Assembly (NCBI GenBank): GCA_021798795.1
Contig: JAJZBR010000013.1
Span: 1-35,914 of the forward strand
Source of the DNA: Pseudomonadota bacterium
GTDB taxonomy: Bacteria; Pseudomonadota; Gammaproteobacteria; JAKAQQ01
DNA: 35,914 nt
Direction of reading: 5' to 3'
Shown here piece by piece: positions 8,704 through 16,200 of the stretch (its first letter is position 1; every line of letters starts with the position of its first letter). The notes under the pieces were generated by a model. It did not search any database and was not told the DNA's origin. It was given only the letters and a program-made list of their open reading frames with translations. Position numbers and translations under genes: made by a program.

Positions 8704-8707
8704 GAGA
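8702..8707 (+). promoter_or_regulatory. Ribosome binding site deciding the TTG start of the plpD-like gene
   Basis: AGGAGA directly follows the stop codon of the transporter gene and lies 4 bases before the TTG at 8712. It supports TTG as the start and places a signal peptide at the N terminus of the product. Confidence 0.6.
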
Positions 8708-8711
8708 GACC

Positions 8712-10931
8712 TTGCCGCGATCCGGTTTTCTGTTCCTGCTGGCGCTTTTAGCGTGCCCACTCCGGGCGCATGCCACCCCGCGTCTCTCCCCCGCACACCC
8801 GCCGGATCCACGGCAGAGGGTTTATCCCTGTCTCGTTCTGAGCGGCGGAGGAGCCCGGGGTGCGGCACATGTCGGGGTGCTCGAGGCACTCCAGCGGCTC
8901 CGCATTCCGGTGGGCTGCATTGTGGGAACCAGCATGGGAGCGGTGATCGGCGGACTCTATGCGGCGGGACTCCCGGCTGGATCCATGGCCCGGCTCCTCG
9001 CCAATCCCGATTTCGAGCGTGCCATGGGAGGCGAGCTGATTCGCTCGCGCTGGAGTTATATCGAGCGCCACGATTCCCGTCGTTATTTTGCCTTTATCAC
9101 ACTCGGATGGACCGGCCGTTCTTTCGAACTGCCGCGCAGTGTGCTCGGTAATGAGACGCCTGACCGGCTGCTTACGGCACTGCTTGCACCCCTGCGTCCG
9201 GATCGGTCCTTCAGCCGACTGCCGATTCCATTTCGTGCGGTTGCAACCAACCTTCGGAATGGCCGGCGTGTGGTCCTTCGCCGGGGGGCACTGGCCCGGA
9301 GTATCCTGGCCAGCTTGTCGATTCCGGAGTTGTATCCGCCGGTGCGGATCGGAAGTCGCCTGCTCATCGATGGGGGACTTGCGGATAATCTCGCGGTGGG
9401 CGTGCTCCGACGCTGGCGGAAGACTCCGGCGATCGTCTCGAACGTCTCGCCGGTTGAAAACCGGAAACCGATCCGCACGCTCTTCGGTGTGACGCGCAGC
9501 GTGGTGCGGATCATCACCGCTGAAAACGTCCGTCACAACCTGGCCCGGCTCACGGCCCGTGATGTCCTGATCACACCGTCTCTCAATGGTCTGTCGACGC
9601 TTGACTTCAAGCGTATGGGGTCTGCGATCGCTGCGGGCTATGGGGCGACTTGGGCGCAACGCAAGGTGCTTCGCCACTGGTCCTTGACCCGCAAGGCTTA
9701 CATGCTTTGGCGGACCCGGCTCGAGAGTCGATTTCGTCACCCGCCCATACTGAGCGCGGTCCACGTCCAATCGAATCGGCGTGCCTACGATCCTCTGTTC
9801 CGCTCGTGCATACACGAACAGGTGGGCAAGCCGATCCAATGGCACGCCATCAATCGCGACCTGATGTGTCTTTATCGGGTGAGCGGCGTGCGTCGGGTCG
9901 AGGTGCGGGTGCGAGCCTTACCGGCGGGCGCACGACTCTCCTACAAGGTGAGGTTGAGATCGATGCCTGAGATCCGCGTTGGGGCTGGATTTCAGGGCAT
10001 TGAAGACTTCAGTGGCGCCAATGAGTACGCGTTTCGGCTGGCTTCGATCTGGCCCAGGCTCAATATCTGGAACGCGAGCTGGCGTACGAGCATTTTGCTC
10101 GGCAATCTTTGGGGTGCGCGGAGCCGACTGCGGGTGCCGCTGGGTGCGGGTTCGCCCTGGTTCGTGGACCTCGCGGCACGGTACCGCAGTCGGCCGATAC
10201 CGGTCTATGCGCAAGGGGCGCATGTCGCTGAGTATCGTGGCAACCGGGATGCGGCGGGTGTTGATCTCGGGTTGGATTTCGGAGCCTTCGGGCGACTCCG
10301 GATCGGGCCGCGCTGGGGCCATGAGTGGGCGGTTGTCGAAACCGGCAGTCCCGCTCTTCCGGCCTACAGCGATCACTACGGACTCTGGCAGGCGGTTTTC
10401 CACGCGGACACCCTCAACCACACCTGGTTTCCAACCCGGGGGCTCCTGCTTAATCTCAATAGCGACTGGGCGCGGTCCGGGCTCGGGGGTAGCGTAGCCT
10501 ATGATCGGGTGTCTCTGCGTTCGCTCTGGGCCATCGGTCTCACCGCCCATTCGGGTGTATGGGTACGGCTCGATTACGCCACTGCGCTCGGCACGAACCT
10601 CCCATTCGAGGACGAGTTCAGCCTGGGAGGATTGTTCTCGCTGCCAGGCTATGGCTTGGGCGAGCTCAGGGGGAATGGAGCGCAGGCGCTTGATGTGAGT
10701 TACTTCAGGCGCCTGGGTGGCACCGTACCGATTCTCGACACTTCGCTTTTCGTTGGTGGTACGTTGTCTGCCGGTCGGATTGAATTGCCCGGTCAGGGAT
10801 TTTCAGCCGTCAAGGATTCTCTTGCCGCCTTTGTCGCGGTTCATACCTTGATCGGACCTTTGGCGCTCGGGTTTGGATGGACCGGAAGTGGCAGCCGCGC
10901 GGTCTACCTCGTGCTGGGACGGTTCTTCTGA
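8712..10931 (+). CDS. PlpD-type patatin phospholipase with C-terminal outer-membrane barrel
   Basis: The 739-residue product matches the layout of type Vd autotransporters such as Pseudomonas PlpD (728 residues). A signal peptide (SGFLFLLALLACPLRAHA) precedes a patatin domain with oxyanion loop GGGARG (45-50), nucleophile elbow GTSMG (Ser 74) and catalytic dyad partner DGG (Asp 220). These imply lipid acyl hydrolase activity. A POTRA-like linker (PILSAVHVQSNR region) leads into a C-terminal Omp85/BamA-like 16-strand barrel whose last strand, AVYLVLGRFF, ends in the Phe recognised by the BAM complex. Family members are exported through their own barrel and can release the lipase. The start is TTG with a good ribosome binding site. 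The last 145 bases are repeated 1604 bases downstream. Confidence 0.88.
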   Translation: MPRSGFLFLLALLACPLRAHATPRLSPAHPPDPRQRVYPCLVLSGGGARGAAHVGVLEALQRLRIPVGCIVGTSMGAVIGGLYAAGLPAGSMARLLANPDFERAMGGELIRSRWSYIERHDSRRYFAFITLGWTGRSFELPRSVLGNETPDRLLTALLAPLRPDRSFSRLPIPFRAVATNLRNGRRVVLRRGALARSILASLSIPELYPPVRIGSRLLIDGGLADNLAVGVLRRWRKTPAIVSNVSPVENRKPIRTLFGVTRSVVRIITAENVRHNLARLTARDVLITPSLNGLSTLDFKRMGSAIAAGYGATWAQRKVLRHWSLTRKAYMLWRTRLESRFRHPPILSAVHVQSNRRAYDPLFRSCIHEQVGKPIQWHAINRDLMCLYRVSGVRRVEVRVRALPAGARLSYKVRLRSMPEIRVGAGFQGIEDFSGANEYAFRLASIWPRLNIWNASWRTSILLGNLWGARSRLRVPLGAGSPWFVDLAARYRSRPIPVYAQGAHVAEYRGNRDAAGVDLGLDFGAFGRLRIGPRWGHEWAVVETGSPALPAYSDHYGLWQAVFHADTLNHTWFPTRGLLLNLNSDWARSGLGGSVAYDRVSLRSLWAIGLTAHSGVWVRLDYATALGTNLPFEDEFSLGGLFSLPGYGLGELRGNGAQALDVSYFRRLGGTVPILDTSLFVGGTLSAGRIELPGQGFSAVKDSLAAFVAVHTLIGPLALGFGWTGSGSRAVYLVLGRFF

Positions 10932-11085
10932 TGCCGGGCGGGGCAGGTTTCAGGGAGAAGAGATTGGGATCAGCTGATTGGATGGAAGCACAGGGTCGCG
11001 CAGGCGTGCGGCCTGCTCTGCGCCACTGACTGGGAGTCCCGTGCGCTCAATCCATCCGACTTGCCCGAGCAAAGCGGTCTGATCC
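10787..11085. repeat. Direct repeat, copy 1 (plpD 3' end + snoaL 3' end)
   Basis: This segment recurs at 12391-12689 in the same orientation at a constant offset of 1604 bases with no indel seen. From about 10811 to 11055 only about five mismatches were counted by eye; the outermost 25-30 bases on each side are more diverged. The repeat spans the convergent junction between the end of the plpD-like gene and the end of the SnoaL-like gene. Together the two copies bracket the vapBC segment. Confidence 0.93.
10950..11085 (-). pseudogene. 3' fragment of the SnoaL-like gene
   Basis: The minus-strand translation reads DQTALLGQVGWIERTGLPVSG and continues identically to the end of the intact SnoaL-like protein encoded at 12554-13108 (same stop-codon context). 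The first twenty or so residues of the fragment differ from the intact copy (DQASLLVQIGLI), while the rest is identical. No start codon with SnoaL homology lies upstream; the frame continues to 11222 with unrelated sequence. This is a dead gene end created by the repeat event. Confidence 0.8.
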
Positions 11086-11438
11086 CGATGAACGGCTCCC
11101 GCGAAGCCTAGAAGGTCATGGTGTGAATTGCGTGCTTCGCCTCGGTGAAGCTTCCACCGCTCCAGACTCCGGACGGTTTCCGCCCGAATCCGGACACATC
11201 GGCCCATCTGGTTCCCAGTCAACGTAAGAAGATATGGGCCGCGTTTTCATCACAGCCACAGATTGCCCTGGCCCCGGTTAAATGGATACCCCTGAGCGCG
11301 CTTACGGCGACCCTCACCCATTCCTGGTGCGTCCCGTGAATCCCGGCATCCCCAAAGGCGGCAACTCCGCAAAAGCGATGGCGTTCAACGCCTTGGTTTC
11401 CATGGGGCATGAGCGAAGGGATAGGAAAAAATTTAACG
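11086..11438. other. Unassigned spacer between repeat copy 1 and vapC
   Basis: About 350 bases with no gene that can be recognised. Short open frames exist on both strands (for example minus-strand 11219-11467) but none shows a known motif or a good ribosome binding site. Some minus-strand stretches look like degraded coding sequence. No transposase or integrase piece was seen. Confidence 0.6.
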
Positions 11439-11831
11439 TCATACCCAGTTTTCAATCCGTAGACCATGGACTCGCGAGAACTCGCTCGTGTTGTTGGTCA
11501 CCAGAATCACATCCAGCGCCAAGGCGTGTGCAGCAATCATCGTGTCCAGTGCACCGATGGCTCGGCCTTGGCGCTCAAGATCAGACCGCAGTCGGCCATA
11601 GTGCCAGATAACGGAGGCGTCGAATGGCAGGATTTCCAAGGGAGCGAGGAACATCTGCAGTGCGCGTTGATTACGCTCGGATTGGCTTTTAGCCACACCC
11701 CAGGCCAGTTCGCAGGCGGTTATGGTGGATACGGCTAGCGCTCCTGCAGGATGTTCCCGGAATCTGGCGAGTATCTGCGGTGGACGAACATTGATGATGT
11801 ATATGCAGATATTGGTGTCGAGCAAAAGCAT
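11439..11831 (-). CDS. vapC: PIN-domain ribonuclease toxin VapC
   Basis: The 130-residue product is a type II toxin of the VapC family, a Mg2+-dependent endoribonuclease that typically cuts tRNA or rRNA when freed from its antitoxin. PIN-domain acidic residues are visible: Asp 5 in LLLDTNICIYI, Glu 41 in TITACELAWG, Asp 96 in IGALDTMIAAHAL, and the fourth-site region LVTNNTSEF. The ATG at 11831 overlaps the vapB stop by one base (TGATG); a GTG at 11834 is an alternative. The gene pairs with vapB upstream on the same strand. It lies between the two copies of the 0.3 kb direct repeat, so the pair was probably acquired or moved together. Confidence 0.92.
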   Translation of the reverse strand: MLLLDTNICIYIINVRPPQILARFREHPAGALAVSTITACELAWGVAKSQSERNQRALQMFLAPLEILPFDASVIWHYGRLRSDLERQGRAIGALDTMIAAHALALDVILVTNNTSEFSRVHGLRIENWV

Positions 11832-12067
11832 CACGGTTCTATTATGGGTGTTCGTTCCTGGTCGGATGGTTGCTCACGTTTCAGAGCGAAGCCCGGTTCA
11901 AACTCGTTAAGGCCAGCCTCCAACATATCCCAAGAGCGATCCAGAGGCAGAAGTAGTACTCCCGCACCAAAATGGCGGACGATGACCTCCTCGCCAGCAA
12001 GGCGATAGGATTTCGGCAGGCGCACGGCCTGACTGCGTCCTGTCTGGAATATGCGCGCTGTATCCAT
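11831..12067 (-). CDS. vapB: Antitoxin VapB (AbrB/SpoVT-type)
   Basis: The 78-residue product is the labile antitoxin and DNA-binding partner of VapC. Its N terminus, DTARIFQTGRSQAVRLPKSY, is the characteristic swapped-hairpin AbrB fold of VapB/MazE antitoxins (FxxGrSQAVRLPk). The C-terminal part would wrap the toxin. The ATG at 12067 is preceded by GGAGG seven bases upstream; the frame is open to 12124 but that extension runs through the probable operator. Like other members it is expected to repress its own promoter together with VapC, and a 12-base palindrome just upstream fits that role. Confidence 0.92.
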   Translation of the reverse strand: MDTARIFQTGRSQAVRLPKSYRLAGEEVIVRHFGAGVLLLPLDRSWDMLEAGLNEFEPGFALKREQPSDQERTPIIEP

Positions 12068-12083
12068 GTCTCGCCCTCCGGGA

Positions 12084-12095
12084 TGGTATATACCA
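12084..12095. promoter_or_regulatory. Candidate VapBC operator palindrome
   Basis: TGGTATATACCA is a perfect 12-base palindrome 16 bases upstream of the vapB start, overlapping the likely -10 region on the minus strand. VapB-type antitoxins bind such palindromes to autoregulate, so this is a reasonable operator. Binding itself is inference. Confidence 0.55.
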
Positions 12096-12390
12096 ATGAT
12101 AGAGGCAAGACGGATGGGAAGCAACTACGCAAAGACTGAGACCCTAAGCGCGCTCACGGAAAGCGCACAAACCTTGCGGCACCATGGGAAGCAGGAGATT
12201 TCGTCCACTGGAAAAAGAGCAAGGAGCAGCGAAGAAGGTGATGGTCAGCATGCAAAATAGCGCCAAGGCGTCGATCGGCATTTTGGAAAAGATCGAGTCG
12301 GGATTTACGATGTGCAGGTATGAAAGTCGAGAACGGCATTCCCCTGAAGGGCGGGCCGTACGGGTACGCCTCCCGGAAGGACGCGTAACG
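12096..12390. other. Unassigned spacer upstream of vapBC
   Basis: About 295 bases between the vapB promoter region and the second repeat copy. Short open frames are present on both strands, but none has a recognisable motif or a persuasive start. Nothing that looks like a transposon end or a known RNA was seen. Confidence 0.55.
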
Positions 12391-12535
12391 GCCCGGTCAG
12401 GGGTTTCGAGCGGTCAAGGATTCTCTTGCCGCCTTTGTCGCGGTTCATACCTTGATCGGACCTTTGGCGCTCGGGTTTGGATGGATGGGAAGTGGCAGCC
12501 GCGCAATCTACCTCGTGCTGGGACGGTTCTTCTGA
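12391..12535 (+). pseudogene. 3' fragment of the plpD-like gene
   Basis: The last 40 or so codons of the outer-membrane barrel are present (from AVKDSLAAF to YLVLGRFF and stop at 12533-12535). They differ from the intact gene by a few residues, for example GWMGSGSRAI instead of GWTGSGSRAV. The sequence upstream of 12391 is unrelated, so this is an orphan gene end with no start. Confidence 0.85.
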
Positions 12536-12689
12536 TGCCGGGCGGGGCAGGTTTCAGGGAGAAGAGATTGGGATCAGCTGATTGGATGGAAGCACAGGGT
12601 CGCGCAGGCGTGCGGCCTGCTCTGCGCCACTGACTGGGAGTCCCGTGCGCTCAATCAATCCGATTTGCACAAGCAAGGATGCCTGGTCC
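12391..12689. repeat. Direct repeat, copy 2 (plpD 3' end + snoaL 3' end)
   Basis: Second copy of the element at 10787-11085, same orientation. Differences counted in the core include two in the Gly-Trp-Thr/Met codon region (near 12485), two near 12506 and one near 12657. Here the SnoaL side is part of an intact gene, while the plpD side is a fragment; in copy 1 the reverse is true. Confidence 0.93.
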
Positions 12690-13108
12690 CAGTAGATATG
12701 CTCATAACTGACCTTGCCATCCGCGATGCCCATGATGACGACATGTGGAATCTCAACCGATCGGCCGGTTGGTTTGACACCGGGAAGAATGGCGGGCATT
12801 TCCCTATCGTGCGTGAAGCGCAAAATGAACTCGTCGACGACCCGCCCTTGACCGATGGTGCGAGAGATCGGGGTGATGGAAGTGTCAGCGGGCCAGTGAC
12901 CGATAAAGAATCGGCTATAGAACTCGCGAACCTGATCCCGTCCGTAGCCGCCGGTGAGAACCGGGACGTGCGTCAAATAGGGAGTCTCGGCCATCGTGGC
13001 CATGGTGGCCTCGACGTCTTTTGCGATGAACTCCGCGGTGAGGTGCGCGTCAAAAACAGCGCCGAGATCGGATTCCGCGGGAATCGGCTGCACGGGCAGA
13101 TGGCTCAA
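12554..13108 (-). CDS. SnoaL-like / NTF2-superfamily protein
   Basis: A 184-residue protein with the look of the SnoaL-like branch of the NTF2 superfamily (cone-shaped alpha+beta barrel): an N-terminal helix with LTAEFIAKDVEATMATM, then TGGYGRDQVREFYSRFF, a strand pair RVVDEFILRFTHDREMPA, and GRSVEIPHVVIMGIADGKVSYEHIYWDQAS. Members include polyketide cyclases, limonene-epoxide hydrolase relatives and many unassigned proteins, so no substrate can be named. It has no signal peptide. It lies 54 bases downstream of tgpA on the same strand. Its 3' 130 bases are part of the direct repeat, and a fragment of a slightly different allele lies at 10950-11085. Confidence 0.75.
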   Translation of the reverse strand: MSHLPVQPIPAESDLGAVFDAHLTAEFIAKDVEATMATMAETPYLTHVPVLTGGYGRDQVREFYSRFFIGHWPADTSITPISRTIGQGRVVDEFILRFTHDREMPAILPGVKPTGRSVEIPHVVIMGIADGKVSYEHIYWDQASLLVQIGLIERTGLPVSGAEQAARLRDPVLPSNQLIPISSP

Positions 13109-13162
13109 TCCGGGATCCTCGCCGTATCAGAGTCCGCATGATGTTCCGCTCTGGCGCGCCTG

Positions 13163-15196
13163 TCAAATCTGCCGATCACCATCGCTCCCGGGGAGACCCG
13201 GTCCCTTGGGATTTTTGGGATGCGGCGGCTTGAAACGGGTAACGGCTGCATGTAAGCGTGCGTAGTCTTCGGGGTCAACGCTATCGCCATAATGAAGTGC
13301 CGAATAGTCGCTGGCGAGCCTTTGGAGGATGGCCTGGATTTCCGGCAGTTTGTGCCCGATCCGTTCCGCAAAGGCGAGAGGCGTCTCCCATACCGCCGGG
13401 TCACCAAAGGGTCGGAGTTTGCGCACGAGCCGGCGCCAGATGCGTTCTTCCGGAGACCGGTGCAACCCTCCCACACCTGACAGGGAAAACCAGAGGGCCA
13501 GGCCGAGGGGAGGGATGAACAGCGCGAGAAATACGAGTCCGATCCATTCGAGCGTGTGGCGCCCGGTAAGATGCAGAGAATCGAGCAGGCGCCGTTGCAG
13601 GTGCGGGCCATAACCCAGGACCCACCGATCCCAGGCGGCGTTCAGAACATCCCAGCCGTTTTGCAGATGCGCCCAGACACCCTCGTCTGGAAAAGTAAAT
13701 CCGGCAAGATGGACACTCCCGGCCAAAAGCGCCCGGGTGCCCGGACTCACGCGCGAGGGTGCGATCGCTGCCGTTGGATCGATTCGCATCCAGCCAGTGC
13801 CGTGCAGCCACACCTCGTCCCAGGCATGGGCATCGCTTTCGCGGATCACATAGAACCCGCCCAAGGGATCGTCATGTCCTCCGACGAAACCCGTCACGAC
13901 CCGTGCGGGAATCCCGGCCGCCCGCATGAGAACAGCGAAGGCGGATGCGTAATGCTGGCAGAATCCCCGTCTGGTTTTGAAAAGAAACGTGTCGATGGCG
14001 TTCGGACCGCTCAGTTTCGGAGGGTGGAGCGTGTAATAGAATGGCCGATCATGAAAATAGGCGAGCGCATGCCGAATGATCGCACGCGGAGCCGGGTTTT
14101 CCGCACGCCACCTTTGGGCGAGTGCCCGGGCCTTGGGGTCGATTCCCGTAGGGAGTGCGAGATCACGCAGACGGGCAGCAGCCGGCAATCCCTGCATCTC
14201 GAGGTTGGGGTACGAGATGGCGGTGTAGGCTGTCAGGTGGCGGAGCGGGCGTGGGCTTCTCAGCTCGAAAAAGGAATCGAGGCGAGCTGCGATCGACCAG
14301 TCCACTGGGAAATCAAGCGCGTAGAGGGCGCGGGTTTGCGTGGGTTCGAGAGTCATGCGGTAGTACACGGGGGGCCCCAGGAGGATGGTTTTCCGTGGTG
14401 GCGGGTTCGTTGCAGCGTGTCCGGGAAGCCAGCGTTCGCCGGTGAAGCGGTTGAATACGGGACCCCGGAAGTAGCGCTCGGATCGGGGAGGGGGAGATCC
14501 CTTGTACCGGATGCGGAAGACCATCCGGTGTGAGAGAACAATTCGGTCGAGTGCGCCGGGATCCATACTTCGGGGCAGCCCGAGCAGGCGTTCGGTTGGG
14601 GCACCCAATCCCCAAAGGGGTCCCGGGATTCTCGGAACCACCAAAAAGAGCAGCAGTGCGGTTGGGAGCGCCTGTAGCAGGCAGCGGAACGCCTGCTTCG
14701 GAGCCGGCCAGGAGGTGCGCCGTCTTACGGGGTCCTCGATCCAGAGCCAGATCGCGGTCAGTCCGATGAGGAGGCCGGAAAGATAGAGTGCGAGGATAGG
14801 AGACTGATTGAGAAAGCAGTCGGCACCGATCTCGAAATAGCCGATCAGGACGAGTACCCGGAGATCCCGCTCGGAACAGCTCTCGAGTATTTTGAGTGCA
14901 GCCATGAGCAAGAGCAGCGCGGATCCGGCTACGGCGCCGTTCAGCGTGTGGAAGGTCCCGAAAACGAGGCCGATTCCGATCAGGACCAAAGTGACCCGCA
15001 ATACGATCGAGGGTCTCCTCCCGGGCCAGGGGCGTGACAGGCGGAGGAGCAGGATCAGGGCTGCGAGGAGGATCAACCACCAGGGCAGGCTCCAGAACAG
15101 GGGAATCCAGATGAGCGCGAGGATGCCGAGTGTGCCGGAAAGCGGGGAAAGTGTGCGGCCCCGGATCCGGGGCTTCCAAAATCCGGTATCGCTCAT
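13163..15196 (-). CDS. tgpA: TgpA-type membrane transglutaminase-like protein
   Basis: The 677-residue protein has an N-terminal membrane part with at least five hydrophobic segments (residues about 20-190). A large periplasmic domain follows, with the transglutaminase-like catalytic triad Cys 413 (RRGFCQHYASAF), His 457 (ESDAHAWDEVW) and Asp 473 (GWMRIDPT). A further membrane helix lies near 555-575 (WIGLVFLALFIPPLGLALWF), followed by a cytosolic DUF4129-like tail with ETPLAFAERI. This is the TgpA (DUF3488) architecture; TgpA is essential in Pseudomonas aeruginosa and its substrate is unclear. The start overlaps the stop of the DUF58 gene, and the order moxR-DUF58-tgpA is the conserved one. 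Confidence 0.93.
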   Translation of the reverse strand: MSDTGFWKPRIRGRTLSPLSGTLGILALIWIPLFWSLPWWLILLAALILLLRLSRPWPGRRPSIVLRVTLVLIGIGLVFGTFHTLNGAVAGSALLLLMAALKILESCSERDLRVLVLIGYFEIGADCFLNQSPILALYLSGLLIGLTAIWLWIEDPVRRRTSWPAPKQAFRCLLQALPTALLLFLVVPRIPGPLWGLGAPTERLLGLPRSMDPGALDRIVLSHRMVFRIRYKGSPPPRSERYFRGPVFNRFTGERWLPGHAATNPPPRKTILLGPPVYYRMTLEPTQTRALYALDFPVDWSIAARLDSFFELRSPRPLRHLTAYTAISYPNLEMQGLPAAARLRDLALPTGIDPKARALAQRWRAENPAPRAIIRHALAYFHDRPFYYTLHPPKLSGPNAIDTFLFKTRRGFCQHYASAFAVLMRAAGIPARVVTGFVGGHDDPLGGFYVIRESDAHAWDEVWLHGTGWMRIDPTAAIAPSRVSPGTRALLAGSVHLAGFTFPDEGVWAHLQNGWDVLNAAWDRWVLGYGPHLQRRLLDSLHLTGRHTLEWIGLVFLALFIPPLGLALWFSLSGVGGLHRSPEERIWRRLVRKLRPFGDPAVWETPLAFAERIGHKLPEIQAILQRLASDYSALHYGDSVDPEDYARLHAAVTRFKPPHPKNPKGPGLPGSDGDRQI

Positions 15197-16134
15197 CGAT
15201 CCCGCTCCGGGTAGAGGGCGAGGCAGGTGAGGCAGCGATGCAGATGGCGCAGACCCCGATCGGGAGGCACGGACTCGGTTGGCAGCTCGAGCCCAAAGGG
15301 TTGTTGCCGGGATTCCAGCATGAGTGCCCAGCGCGTGAGATGGGAGAGACGTTCCTCAAGATTACCGGGCGCATCTGCCCAGCGGAGAGTCGGCATTTCC
15401 TCGCCTTGTGGAGTTTCGAAATCCTTGACGATTAACCCAAGCCCTTTGGCATAGGCCGGCCAGCTGATGCGTTTGCGTCCATCTCCGCGCCGATAAGGAC
15501 GGAAGCCTTGAAAATCCTCGGATTCGACCCGACTGGCGTGGTTTGGGCCCGAGGTCGCGGGGTGGACCGGAAGCGGCTCGGGCGGGTCGGCCGGCTTCGG
15601 ATAGACCGTCGCTTGAATCGAAAGCGTGAGGGGACTGAATGCCTGGAACAGGCCGAATGGCCGTCTCGTCACGAGTTTGAGCGCTCCAAGCTCGATGCGC
15701 CCGCGTACCCGGGTCGGCACCTCGAGACGGCACCACGCCTCCTCTCCCGGTGCGAGGTCCAGGGGGGCGCCTTGAAGGCTGCCCGGACGGGTTTTGAGCG
15801 TGAGATCGAGCCGGGTGAAGCCTGCCGGATTTCCGACTCTCACGGAAACGTGAACCGGTTCGCCCGCATACGCCGGAGGCGCTTCGATCCCGAGGATCCG
15901 GAGACCGACCAGGTTCCGGTGGATTCGGATCATGGAGAAAAGGGCGAGACCCGTGAGCAGAAAGACCAGCAGGAAAGCCAGGTTGTTGTTGTAGTTCATC
16001 GCACCGAGAAAAAGGGCGAGAAGCATGAAAGCGAATGCAAAACCGAACCGTGTGGGCAGGATATAGGTTCGGCGGTAGCGAATGTGTTGCATGCCACGGG
16101 ATTCCAACGGGGCCGAACGCAGGTCGCGAACCAT
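15193..16134 (-). CDS. DUF58 domain protein (membrane-anchored)
   Basis: Two adjacent hydrophobic segments near the N terminus (TRFGFAFAFMLLALFLGAM and NLAFLLVFLLTGLALFSMI) are followed by a beta-rich region. The DUF58 signature reads SEDFQGFRPYRRGDGRKRIS followed by WPAYAKG. DUF58 proteins are nearly always encoded with MoxR ATPases and TgpA-like transglutaminases and resemble von Willebrand factor A domains; their molecular role is not established. The frame is open to 16176 (GTG); the ATG at 16134 and one at 16092 are the likelier starts, the latter leaving a typical RRTYILPTR N terminus. The stop overlaps the tgpA start (ATGA). Confidence 0.9.
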   Translation of the reverse strand: MVRDLRSAPLESRGMQHIRYRRTYILPTRFGFAFAFMLLALFLGAMNYNNNLAFLLVFLLTGLALFSMIRIHRNLVGLRILGIEAPPAYAGEPVHVSVRVGNPAGFTRLDLTLKTRPGSLQGAPLDLAPGEEAWCRLEVPTRVRGRIELGALKLVTRRPFGLFQAFSPLTLSIQATVYPKPADPPEPLPVHPATSGPNHASRVESEDFQGFRPYRRGDGRKRISWPAYAKGLGLIVKDFETPQGEEMPTLRWADAPGNLEERLSHLTRWALMLESRQQPFGLELPTESVPPDRGLRHLHRCLTCLALYPERDR

Positions 16135-16200
16135 TATGGAACCGGTTCTCCAGGATGAGGGTTCTAGTGTACGCACCTCGGAGATCCGCCGATGCCGGAG

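Noticed and set aside
11219-11467. Minus-strand frame of 82 codons downstream of vapC as a third gene of the toxin-antitoxin segment
   Set aside because: It overlaps the vapC end, has no ribosome binding site and no known motif, so it is left as unassigned spacer.
10787-12689. Composite transposon or insertion sequence interpretation of the repeat-bounded vapBC segment
   Set aside because: The repeats consist of gene ends in direct orientation, without terminal inverted repeats or any transposase or integrase between them.
14313-15374. Long minus-strand open frame in another frame across tgpA and DUF58
   Set aside because: Overlaps two genes with clear motifs; its translation is Pro/Arg-rich and low complexity, typical of out-of-frame GC-rich DNA.
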